The position numbers and the translations under genes are program-made. From Syntrophaceae bacterium UBA1163 (GTDB lineage Bacteria; Desulfobacterota; BSN033; UBA1163): DNA of 24,798 bases. Every line of letters starts with the position of its first letter. Within the stretch, counting starts at the first letter, position 1. The stretch lies in the NCBI GenBank assembly GCA_002311635.1, contig DBZJ01000028.1, positions 1 to 24,798 on the forward strand, given 5' to 3'. This document shows positions 8,892-15,326 of this stretch, piece after piece. The notes beneath the pieces were generated by a model, which was not told the DNA's origin, searched no databases, and saw nothing but the letters and a program-made list of their open reading frames with translations.

Positions 8892-8922
8892 ACGCCCTGC
8901 TTCGGCAGGGCGTCTTTTTTTT
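8892..8922 (+). terminator. Rho-independent terminator of the esterase gene
   Basis: A perfect nine-base-pair stem (ACGCCCTGC / GCAGGGCGT) with a TTCG tetraloop, followed by C and nine Ts. It lies 46 bases after the esterase stop. Confidence 0.93.
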
Positions 8923-8938
8923 AACTGGGTGAGAAGAC

Positions 8939-8967
8939 AAAAAAAGAGGATCGATTGATCCTCTTTT
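8939..8967 (-). terminator. Rho-independent terminator of the Gly/Ser/His-rich protein gene
   Basis: A perfect 11-base-pair stem (AAAAGAGGATC / GATCCTCTTTT) around a four-base loop. Read on the minus strand it ends in seven Ts and lies 21 bases past the stop of the convergent gene. Together with the esterase terminator it isolates the two transcription units. Confidence 0.85.
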
Positions 8968-8988
8968 CAGGACAGCTTCGCTTGACTC

Positions 8989-10128
8989 TTACCTGCGGCC
9001 TCCACCACCGCCGTGAAAACCACCGCCAAACGAATGACCGCCAGAGAAACCACCGGATGAGTGGCCACCCGAGGAGCCACCAAACGAATGTCCACCGGAG
9101 AAGCCACTGAACGAATGGCCGCTGCTAAAACTTCCACGGCTGGAAGGGGCGCTGAAAGACCTGTTAAGGCTATGGAACGAACGACTACCGCCTGTCGCAA
9201 AGCCACTCGAATTGCCCAACGACCTACCCCCCATGGCATTGCCGCGGTTGTTAGTGACAGACCCCTGCCTCCCTTGCGTTCTGCCAAAGGAAGAGACATG
9301 GTTGCCCGTCATCCCTTGAGTCCCTCGTGCAAACGTTGTTCTCCCCATACTGCGGTTGAAGATTGAAGAGGCGGCGTTTCTTGTCGCCGTAGAATGGAAT
9401 GCTGTTGAATGTAAACCCCTTGTCCAAGTGTGGTTCACCGGGTCTACCCTGCCGAACGCATGAGTCCTGGGATCGAAGAAGTGATTGGTGATCCGAAAAT
9501 GATGGTGATGAAAACCTCCAACGAAAATGTCAAAATCGTTCAGGACGAAGAATCCCGGGAAGAAGAACCCGGAACACCAGAACGGATAAGGAACCCAGCC
9601 ATACAGGTAGTAATAATCCCAGGGCGGAGGATAGTAGGTGACAACCGGAGGCCCTTCGTCATAGTAATAGTTGTTGATTTCCTCAGGCTGAACGTATTCG
9701 CTACTCGTGGGGGGCTGACTCTCTGCGTACTGCTCGGACCCGGGCGAGACCGCTAAGCTGAACTGAGTTGTCAGGCCCTGAAACGCTTTCAGTGCCTCAT
9801 CCTTTCCTATCGGCAGCTTTTTAGCATCTGCCGCAGTCGTGACGGAGCTTTGCAGCTCGCCAATGATATTAGGTGTCACAGGGTAGTCAGCAATCCAGCC
9901 GTTCTTTGGTGCGATTCCTGCCGAGGTCAATAGGTCCTCCGCTTGCGCCTCGTTATTAGGCGTTCCTAACTTGAGTGCAGGTGCAAGTTTAAGGGCAAGC
10001 TGACCTTCGGGGACGAGTGTCTGTGATACCGGAGGAGCCCCTGCCGACTTCTGACCCGATTGTGGGTAAACGGCCAGCGGCATCATGAGCAGGGCAAGTG
10101 ACATCATAATAATCAGTAGTTTCTTCAT
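8989..10128 (-). CDS. Secreted aromatic- and Gly/Ser/His-rich protein of unknown function
   Basis: A 379-residue protein I cannot assign to a named family. It has three parts. Residues 1-23 are a clear signal peptide (MKKLLIIMMSLALLMMPLAVYPQ). Residues about 35-130 are an ordinary, probably folded domain (VPEGQLALKLAPALKLG ... DEALKAFQGLTTQFSLAV). Then comes a strikingly aromatic stretch, about 150-225 (NNYYYDEG, YYPPPWDYYYLYGWVPYPFW, GFHHHHF), and a C-terminal low-complexity tail of about 100 residues built on degenerate GGHSFGG units and ending GGGGGRR. Such a design suggests a cell-surface or periplasmic, possibly metal-binding, assembly or adhesive protein; that is inference. GGGAGGGAG on the minus strand, at 10134-10142, is the ribosome site. 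Its promoter carries the probable TetR operator shared with the divergent tetR gene. Confidence 0.78.
   Translation of the reverse strand: MKKLLIIMMSLALLMMPLAVYPQSGQKSAGAPPVSQTLVPEGQLALKLAPALKLGTPNNEAQAEDLLTSAGIAPKNGWIADYPVTPNIIGELQSSVTTAADAKKLPIGKDEALKAFQGLTTQFSLAVSPGSEQYAESQPPTSSEYVQPEEINNYYYDEGPPVVTYYPPPWDYYYLYGWVPYPFWCSGFFFPGFFVLNDFDIFVGGFHHHHFRITNHFFDPRTHAFGRVDPVNHTWTRGLHSTAFHSTATRNAASSIFNRSMGRTTFARGTQGMTGNHVSSFGRTQGRQGSVTNNRGNAMGGRSLGNSSGFATGGSRSFHSLNRSFSAPSSRGSFSSGHSFSGFSGGHSFGGSSGGHSSGGFSGGHSFGGGFHGGGGGRR
8992..9135 (-). repeat. In-frame degenerate repeat coding the GGHSFGG tail
   Basis: The 3' end of the secreted protein gene consists of imperfect in-frame repeats of about 24-30 bases encoding S/F-G-G-H-S-F-G-G variants at least five times. 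Unit boundaries are degenerate, so only the coding-level repeat is firm. Such tracts tend to vary in length between strains. Confidence 0.7.
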
Positions 10129-10174
10129 TTGAACTCCCTCCCTTCTAACTTACCATTCTTTCATCTCTGACATT

Positions 10175-10203
10175 AGTTTAAAACAATTGTTTATATTTTT
10201 CAA
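10175..10203 (-). promoter_or_regulatory. Promoter with embedded palindromic operator, secreted-protein gene
   Basis: On the minus strand, TTGAAA (10198-10203), a 17-base spacer and TAAACT (10175-10180). The last 12 bases of the spacer are the perfect palindrome AAACAATTGTTT (10181-10192). The predicted transcription start leaves a leader of about 40 bases before the ATG at 10128. The 18-base block AGTTTAAAACAATTGTTT reappears inverted with one mismatch in front of the tetR gene, which strongly suggests a binding site for that regulator. Confidence 0.72.
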
Positions 10204-10341
10204 GGTCTGCAAACCTAAAATTGTATTTCGCTCGAAAGATCCTGTTTCCTTTCCGTATCCATCGACCCAAGCATTATGTTCCTCACCCCATGTCCGTCAC
10301 CCGGGGCGATCCAAATGGAGAAGATCCCGTTCTCGAATCAC

Positions 10342-10370
10342 TTTACAAATTGAAACAACTGTTTTAAACT
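10342..10370 (+). promoter_or_regulatory. Promoter with embedded operator, tetR gene
   Basis: TTTACA (10342-10347), a 17-base spacer and TAAACT (10365-10370). The spacer ends in the near-palindrome AAACAACTGTTT (10353-10364), so element order and spacing equal those of the divergent promoter. A repressor bound here would block polymerase at both promoters. The leader would be about 23 bases, leaving room for AGGAGG at 10387-10392. Autoregulation is inferred from position. Confidence 0.72.
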
Positions 10371-10399
10371 GGAATTAGAGATAGGGAGGAGGAATGTAA

Positions 10400-11083
10400 A
10401 TGGAACATGATACCAGTTCAAATGCCGATTGCCGGGAGCGAATTTTAGAGGCGGCGGGAGAAATTTTCGCCGATTGTGGGTTTCGAGGTGCTACGGTTAG
10501 AAAAATCTGCGAGCGCGCCAAGGTGAACGTGGCGGCTATCAATTATTACTTCGGTGGAAAGGAGAAGCTTTACGCCGAGGTCTTGAGACACTGGCATGAT
10601 TTCGCCACAAAAAAATACCCCCTTCTTTTCGGGGTGCGTGAAGATGCACCCGTGGACGAGCAGCTGCGAGGCTTCATCCGCTCTTTTCTGTTTCGCCTTC
10701 TCGACAAAGGAAAACCTGCATGGTTTGGAAAACTAATGATGAGAGAAATGACAGAGCCAACTCGTTCCTTTGAGCGCCTGGTGAAAGAAATCGTACGTCC
10801 ACGGGACAGAATTCTAGCCTCCATCGTCCAAAAAATGGTTGGGACTTCTGTGAGCGAGGAGGAAATTCGTCTGTGCTGTGCGAGCATCATCGGCCAATGC
10901 CTTTATTACTACAATGCAATGTATGTCGTCACGCGACTCTATCACCAAGATGTGTCCAAGCCTGATGAGATCGAACGGATCGCCGAACACATCATGCAGT
11001 TTTCATTGAAGGGATTGGAACATAATTCAAAACACGATGAGGATAGAACGAAGAAAGAAACCGAGAGTCGAACAAGTTTTTAG
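10400..11083 (+). CDS. TetR/AcrR-family transcriptional regulator (CerR-like C-terminus)
   Basis: A 227-residue cytoplasmic repressor. The N-terminal TetR helix-turn-helix covers about residues 12-60 (RERILEAAGEIFADCGF ... TVRKICERAKVNVAAINYYFGGKEKLYAEVL), with the typical N-Y-Y-F-x-x-K-E-x-L end of the recognition region. The remainder is helical and resembles the CerR/DUF1956 ligand-binding group (WFGKLMMREMTEPT, followed by IIGQCLYYYNA), so it probably senses a small molecule; the ligand cannot be read from the sequence. The charged tail (HDEDRTKKETESR) is extra. AGGAGG at 10387-10392 supports the start. It is 18 bases ahead of a small secreted-protein gene in the same transcript and faces the secreted Gly/Ser/His-rich protein gene, with a matched operator in each promoter. 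Confidence 0.9.
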   Translation: MEHDTSSNADCRERILEAAGEIFADCGFRGATVRKICERAKVNVAAINYYFGGKEKLYAEVLRHWHDFATKKYPLLFGVREDAPVDEQLRGFIRSFLFRLLDKGKPAWFGKLMMREMTEPTRSFERLVKEIVRPRDRILASIVQKMVGTSVSEEEIRLCCASIIGQCLYYYNAMYVVTRLYHQDVSKPDEIERIAEHIMQFSLKGLEHNSKHDEDRTKKETESRTSF

Positions 11084-11101
11084 AGAAAAAAGGTGTGAAA
11101 G

Positions 11102-11668
11102 ATGAGAACAACGAAAATTTTCTGGCTATTTGGCTTAACGTTGCCTTTTATCCTGTTTAGCGCCACCCCAGGTTCCACTGGAGCGGAACCGAAACGCGAG
11201 ACAAGGGCACCTGTCATCACCCATGCCTTTGCCGTAGAAAAGGGCTATTACGGAGACGTCTGGAAAATTTATATCGAAGCGGAGGATCCGGATGGGCAGA
11301 TGTTGCGGATTGCTTCTGTGGTGGACGAGGTGGGTTACGGTCATTACCCGACCGATTGGATCTATCTTAAACCGGAATACCAAAAGCATTTTAAGGGCTA
11401 TATTCAATGGAATACCTTCAGCGAGAAAGCACGGTACCTGCCGGAGTGGACACGAATTAGCCTGAAGGTTTCCGTGTTCGACAAGGATGGGAATGAAAGC
11501 AACGAAGTGGTATTTCCTTTCACTTTCGAGATGACGCCAAAGCAATACGTGGATAAGCCGCCTGCTCCTTTCAATCAAGGGGATCTCCCAAGGTTGGGGT
11601 ATATCATGACCGATCTTGTTAATCCTGTCAGGGAAGACAGAGATCGCGACCGGGGGATCGTGCCTTAA
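11102..11668 (+). CDS. Small secreted protein of unknown function, co-transcribed with tetR
   Basis: A 188-residue protein with a signal peptide (about 1-28, ending TPGSTGAEP) and one probably all-beta domain (about 36-145). The pattern APVITHAFAVEKGYYGDVWKIYIEAEDPDGQM and later VSVFDKDGNESNEVVFPFTFEM resembles Ig-like/cadherin-like extracellular domains, where alternating strands are joined by Asp/Gly turns (DPDG, DKDG). I do not recognise a specific family. The tail is Pro/Asp/Arg-rich (NPVREDRDRDRGIVP). An AAAGGTG element lies seven bases upstream of the ATG. The 18-base gap to tetR implies one operon, so its expression should follow the regulator. With the divergent secreted protein it may form an envelope-directed response; this is inferred from context only. 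Confidence 0.75.
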   Translation: MRTTKIFWLFGLTLPFILFSATPGSTGAEPKRETRAPVITHAFAVEKGYYGDVWKIYIEAEDPDGQMLRIASVVDEVGYGHYPTDWIYLKPEYQKHFKGYIQWNTFSEKARYLPEWTRISLKVSVFDKDGNESNEVVFPFTFEMTPKQYVDKPPAPFNQGDLPRLGYIMTDLVNPVREDRDRDRGIVP

Positions 11669-11669
11669 C

Positions 11670-11731
11670 AAAACACGGACACGTCCCGTTTTTGAATGAG
11701 GAGAAACAAAAAGGGATGTGTCCCTATTTTT
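11670..11731. repeat. Inverted pair of REP-like palindromes
   Basis: Two related palindromic units in opposite orientation: 11670-11693 (core CACGGACACGTCCCG) and 11708-11731 (core AGGGATGTGTCCCT). Reverse-complementing the first aligns GGGACGTGTCC with GGGATGTGTCC of the second, both flanked by A/T runs. The second unit, a five-pair stem with T runs on both strands, also fits a two-way terminator between the converging genes and reaches three bases into the aldo/keto reductase stop codon. Whether other copies exist in the genome cannot be seen here. Confidence 0.6.
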
Positions 11732-12749
11732 CTTGATTCATCAGGCTGTCGAACCAGGCCAGATTCTCTTTGATCAGGTCGGGGATGGGTAGCTGGTAAG
11801 GGCAGCGCGGCAGGCATTCCCCACATTCCGAACAGTTTCGGGCTTTCTCTATTAAATTCTTCATCCACCCCACTTCCTGAGTATGAGGGCCGAAGCGCTT
11901 GATGACGGATTTCAATCCGACGACAAACTGGATATTGATCTTTTCTGTGCAAGGCTGACAGTAATCGCAGCGCCTGCAGAATTGACGGTCAAATTCCTTC
12001 CTTAAGACTTCGATTCGTTCTTTATCTTTCTCGGTCAGGGAGTAGCCTTCCGCGAAAATCTTCCAATTCTCGCGAGCCTTTTCCAGGGTCTCCGACCCTG
12101 GGATGGGTACGACGTTCGGCGTCGACAGGGAAAACCTCAGGGCAGGACCGGCTTCGTCAATCACCCCGCCCGAATATGGCTTCATTGCCAACACACCGAC
12201 GTCTTTTTCTTTAGCTAACGGAAACACTTTCTTGGCTGCCTCCGGTTCTAAAAAACTATAACAAGCCATGATGACTTCAAAATGACCTTCCTCGATCGCC
12301 CTCTCCAAGACGTTGAGGCTATGGCTGGTGAGGCCAATGTGATCGATCAGCCCATCGTCTCTGGCACGTTTTAACCCCTCGTAGGCTCCTTCAGGGGCCA
12401 AGACCCTCTCATAATCTTCAAAGTTGGAAACGTTGTGCAGATGGTAGAGGTTGACTTTTTTTACCTTCATCTGCTTGAGGCTCTCCTGTACATCGTTATA
12501 AATCTTGGCCGTCCTGATGGGAGATTTTGAAGAAAGGATGACCGGCCGATCTGTTTTTTGGAGGGCCAGTCCGACCCGGTGCTCGCTATTCGTATAAGCA
12601 CGCGCCGTATCCAGGAGGTCGACTCCCATTTCGACCGCCGCCTGTATGACGGAAACCGCTTCACGTTCACCTACCCGTTGAATGGGAATGCCGCCCCATC
12701 CCAATTTTTCCACGATCAGATTTGTTCTGCCCAGTCTCACTTTTTCCAT
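11724..12749 (-). CDS. Aldo/keto reductase with C-terminal 4Fe-4S ferredoxin-like domain
   Basis: A predicted cytoplasmic oxidoreductase of 341 residues. The aldo/keto reductase barrel (about 1-250) retains the catalytic set: Asp47 and Tyr52 in DTARAY, Lys75 in SSKSP and His105 in LYHLH. The C-terminal part adds two cysteine clusters, CRRCDYCQPC and CSECGECLPRCP, a layout typical of the AKR plus ferredoxin family common in anaerobes; substrate unknown. The frame opens at 12755 (MPMEKVRLG), but AAAGGAG on the minus strand (12757-12763) is only one base from that ATG and seven bases from the next Met, so translation should begin at 12749. It follows the HAD gene by about 100 bases containing a hairpin, so it may be the last gene of the heme series or a separate unit. 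Confidence 0.9.
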   Translation of the reverse strand: MEKVRLGRTNLIVEKLGWGGIPIQRVGEREAVSVIQAAVEMGVDLLDTARAYTNSEHRVGLALQKTDRPVILSSKSPIRTAKIYNDVQESLKQMKVKKVNLYHLHNVSNFEDYERVLAPEGAYEGLKRARDDGLIDHIGLTSHSLNVLERAIEEGHFEVIMACYSFLEPEAAKKVFPLAKEKDVGVLAMKPYSGGVIDEAGPALRFSLSTPNVVPIPGSETLEKARENWKIFAEGYSLTEKDKERIEVLRKEFDRQFCRRCDYCQPCTEKINIQFVVGLKSVIKRFGPHTQEVGWMKNLIEKARNCSECGECLPRCPYQLPIPDLIKENLAWFDSLMNQEK

Positions 12750-12797
12750 CGGCATGCTCCTTTGTCTGAAAGTAATTGAAATAAATTCTACTTAAAT

Positions 12798-12824
12798 CCC
12801 CCTTTGCCCTTTGGTAAAGAGGGG
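12798..12824. other. Intergenic hairpin between HAD and aldo/keto reductase genes
   Basis: An imperfect hairpin: CCCC-CTTT pairs with AAAG-A-GGGG, one bulged A and a ten-base loop. There is no T tract on the minus strand after it, so it is not a standard terminator; it may be a dispersed repeat or a transcript-processing structure. Confidence 0.4.
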
Positions 12825-12852
12825 TTGGGGAAGAATCCTTCTTCGTTCACCC

Positions 12853-13482
12853 TTATTGCCGTAGTTTTAGCGAAAGCTCTTCTCTCAATTGTTCGGCGGA
12901 AATAAAATGAAGGCCTTGCATTCCTAAAGAGACAGTTACGTCGACATGCTTTTTCATATCATCGATAAAAAGAATCTTTCGGGGCTCGACGGAGGCCCAC
13001 TCGATTGCTTTTTGATAGATCTCCACGGCAGGTTTTTTGAAACCCACCTCGTGGGACAAAATCCATTGATCAAAGGCCCGAATGATGGGAAATTTCGAAA
13101 GGATGTAGTCGAAGTGGAGAGGATTGGTGTTGGAAAGAAGCCCGAGCTTCCGTCTCCCCTTCTGGGAGAGAACGGTCCGGGAAACCTCCTGATTCTCCGT
13201 AAAGATGTCATTCCAGATAGGGATGAAGTCCTCGAAAGAGAGGGAGAGTTGAAGAAATTCTCTTAGGGATTCGAAGAATTGCGAAGAAGAGACCTTACCC
13301 ACCTCATAACCGTTGACCGCTCCCTTTTCAAAATCGAAGAGATAGGAAAATACTCTTGAGGGATCTTGGAATTCTTTTCTTCGAGAGAATCGACAGAGCT
13401 TTTCCGCGATCTGGAAATGATTGAAAGGAAGAATCACGTTGCCCAAATCGTACAGAATGACTTCGATCGGAGAATGGTCCAT
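12853..13482 (-). CDS. HAD-superfamily phosphatase, YihX-like
   Basis: A 209-residue hydrolase from the chosen start MDHSPIEVILYDLGNVILP. Motif I is YDLGNV, with nucleophile Asp and the DxG form seen in YihX-type (HAD-IA) sugar-phosphate phosphatases; motif II is LGLLSNTNP, motif III the Lys of VGFKKP, and motif IV IDDMKKH. A helical cap fills the region between motifs I and II. YihX acts on glucose-1-phosphate, but substrate cannot be assigned here. The frame extends 26 codons upstream to 13560, but that extension is encoded by a palindromic element and matches nothing in the family, so I reject it. Being the next gene after hemD on the same strand, it is probably co-transcribed with heme genes; a metabolic link is not evident. 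Confidence 0.83.
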   Translation of the reverse strand: MDHSPIEVILYDLGNVILPFNHFQIAEKLCRFSRRKEFQDPSRVFSYLFDFEKGAVNGYEVGKVSSSQFFESLREFLQLSLSFEDFIPIWNDIFTENQEVSRTVLSQKGRRKLGLLSNTNPLHFDYILSKFPIIRAFDQWILSHEVGFKKPAVEIYQKAIEWASVEPRKILFIDDMKKHVDVTVSLGMQGLHFISAEQLREELSLKLRQ

Positions 13483-13509
13483 TTTTTTGCCTGCGGATTT
13501 AGCCAAAAA

Positions 13510-13573
13510 CTGTAGCGCCCCTATTTGCTGAGGGCGAATAAAAACCGTTCCGTTAAACATCGGAACGCTACAG
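13510..13573. repeat. 64-base cloverleaf-like palindromic element directly after hemD
   Basis: Outer arms CTGTAG (13510-13515) and CTACAG (13568-13573) pair perfectly and enclose two hairpins that fill the interior: CGCCC (13516-13520) with GGGCG (13532-13536), and CGTTCCG (13546-13552) with CGGAACG (13561-13567). The result is a three-way junction with only one nine-base linker unpaired. It starts two bases after the hemD stop in the direction of transcription and ends 27 bases before the HAD start codon. It may be a small non-autonomous repeat or an RNA processing element. Confidence 0.7.
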
Positions 13574-13575
13574 AT

Positions 13576-14373
13576 TTATGAAATGGGTTTGGGAGGGCTA
13601 AAATATTCGGCAATCGCTCGGGTTAAGGCAGGAATGGTATACTGCTTTGGCTGAATCCGAACTTTCAAACCCCATTCCTTTACCGTCCTGGCAGTGACCG
13701 GTCCAATACAGGCAATGGCGATGCCCTTGACCAAGTTCTTGAGATCTTCCTTTCTAAGGAGGTCTGCAAAATGATTGACTGTGGAGGAGGAGGTGAACGT
13801 GATCACGTCAATTTTCCCCTCTGTCAGGAGGTTCTTCATCCTTTTCGATCCTCCCTTTGGCCTCACCGTCCGATAAACCTCCACCACATCCACCGCTGCG
13901 CCCATTTTTTTCAAGCCTTTTGGTAGAACATCCCGCGCCTTTTTGGCCCGGGCGAGAAGAATTGTTTTTCCTTCTATCCGCTGCCTTTTAAATCCGTCGA
14001 GGATGGACTCCGCGATAAACTCTTCTGGAATATAGGGAACACGTACCCCCTTCCTTTTTAGTCGATCAGCCGTGGCAGGTCCGATGGCGCATACTTTAAG
14101 AGACGGCGGAAGGTGGAGAGGCTTTCCTCTTTCTTTAAGCCTTTGCCAGAAGAAGTTCACTCCGTTCGCACTGGTAAAAACGATCCAGTCATAAGACTTC
14201 AATCGATCGACGGCTTCGTCAAGTTCCTTCCAGCGCGTTGGAGGAGCAATTTCAATCGTGGGAAATTCGACTACCTCCGCTCCCATTTTCTTGAGCTGGG
14301 CTGCAAAATCTCCCGACTGTTCGCGGGTTCGGGTGACCAGAATTGTTTTTCCAGTGAGGGATTTTTTGATCAT
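13576..14373 (-). CDS. hemD: Uroporphyrinogen-III synthase
   Basis: Closes and inverts ring D of hydroxymethylbilane to give uroporphyrinogen III, the branch point to heme, siroheme and cobalamin. 265 residues with the two-lobed HemD fold: GKTILVTRTREQSGDFAAQLKKMGAEVVEFPTIEI at the start, DWIVFTSANGVNFF (about 64-77), AIGPATADRLKRKGV (about 101-115), then ITFTSSSTVNHF and IACIGPVTARTVKEWGLKV near the C-terminus. Sequence is poorly conserved in this family, so assignment leans on these patterns and on position five bases after hemC. In many deltaproteobacteria hemD is fused to the CobA methyltransferase; here it stands alone and no cobA is in the window. Its stop is followed almost immediately by the cloverleaf-like element. 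Confidence 0.93.
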   Translation of the reverse strand: MIKKSLTGKTILVTRTREQSGDFAAQLKKMGAEVVEFPTIEIAPPTRWKELDEAVDRLKSYDWIVFTSANGVNFFWQRLKERGKPLHLPPSLKVCAIGPATADRLKRKGVRVPYIPEEFIAESILDGFKRQRIEGKTILLARAKKARDVLPKGLKKMGAAVDVVEVYRTVRPKGGSKRMKNLLTEGKIDVITFTSSSTVNHFADLLRKEDLKNLVKGIAIACIGPVTARTVKEWGLKVRIQPKQYTIPALTRAIAEYFSPPKPIS

Positions 14374-14378
14374 CGTTT

Positions 14379-15326
14379 TCAGATAGAAATGGCAGGCTGT
14401 CCCCTCCGATAGACCTCATCAAGGATCTCCTTGGCTCCTTCGCCTAAAAGGATCTCAGCCAATTCAACCCCGAGCGACTCCGCTCTCTCGACGGGCCCCT
14501 CCACGTGATGTCTGATGAGCCTCTTCCCGTCTATCGTTCCAACCAACCCGTCGACTTGAAGGGTGGTCCCGACGATTCGGGCGAAGGCAGCGATAGGGAC
14601 CTGACAGCCGCCTTCCAGTTTACCGAGGAAGGCTCTCTCTGCGCTGATGGCGATGGAGGAGTCCCAGTCATTGAGGAATCGGATTTGACGCTCGACCTCC
14701 TGGTCAGCTATTCTTGTCTCGATTCCCAACGCCCCCTGGCCGATAGCGGGGAGAGAGACCTCAGGCGGAATGATCTCCGTGATTTTTTCTTCAAAGCCCA
14801 GCCTTTTTACACCTGCGAGGGCCAGGACAATCGCATCCAAGTTCATGGTTTTCAGCTTCTTGAGCCGGGTGTCTAAGTTTCCCCTTAGAGGAATGAGTTC
14901 AAAGTCACTTCTGAAATGAAGCAACTGGGCCTGCCGCCTCAAGCTGCTCGTGCCAATCCTTGCCCCTTTGGGAAGATCCTTTAAAGACTTCCCGTCCTTT
15001 GAGATGAGAACATCCCGAGGGTCCTCTCTTTTTGTGACCACAGAGAGCTGTAGACCCTTTGGAAATTCGGTAGGGACATCCTTGATGCTGTGAACGGCGA
15101 GGTCGGTTCTTCTTTGGAGGAGAGCTTCCTCAATCTCCTTGACAAAAAGGCCCTTTCCTCCGATTTTCGCCAATGGGACGTCCTGAATTTTGTCTCCGGT
15201 GGTTTTGATTTTGACGAGCGAGACGTTGAGATCGGGATGGGCCTGGACCAATCGATCCTTCACCCAATTCGCCTGAAAAAGAGCGAGCTGACTTCCACGG
15301 GTCCCGATTTTGAGTTCAGAGGGCAT
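14379..15326 (-). CDS. hemC: Hydroxymethylbilane synthase (porphobilinogen deaminase)
   Basis: Joins four porphobilinogens into hydroxymethylbilane in the cytoplasm. 315 residues, a normal length. Diagnostic features are the N-terminal LKIGTRGSQLALFQA, HSIKDVPTE with catalytic Asp83, GTSSLRRQAQL (125-135), LRGNLDTRLKKL (148-159), LPAIGQGALGIE, and LEGGCQVPIAAFA, whose Cys241 carries the dipyrromethane cofactor. The ATG overlaps the end of hemA by 11 bases, and hemD begins five bases downstream, so the three genes should be translated from one message. Nothing unusual is seen in the active site. Confidence 0.97.
   Translation of the reverse strand: MPSELKIGTRGSQLALFQANWVKDRLVQAHPDLNVSLVKIKTTGDKIQDVPLAKIGGKGLFVKEIEEALLQRRTDLAVHSIKDVPTEFPKGLQLSVVTKREDPRDVLISKDGKSLKDLPKGARIGTSSLRRQAQLLHFRSDFELIPLRGNLDTRLKKLKTMNLDAIVLALAGVKRLGFEEKITEIIPPEVSLPAIGQGALGIETRIADQEVERQIRFLNDWDSSIAISAERAFLGKLEGGCQVPIAAFARIVGTTLQVDGLVGTIDGKRLIRHHVEGPVERAESLGVELAEILLGEGAKEILDEVYRRGQPAISI

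Noticed and set aside
13483..13560. N-terminal extension of the HAD phosphatase
   Set aside because: Encoded by the palindromic element; the family begins right at the VILYDLGNV motif.
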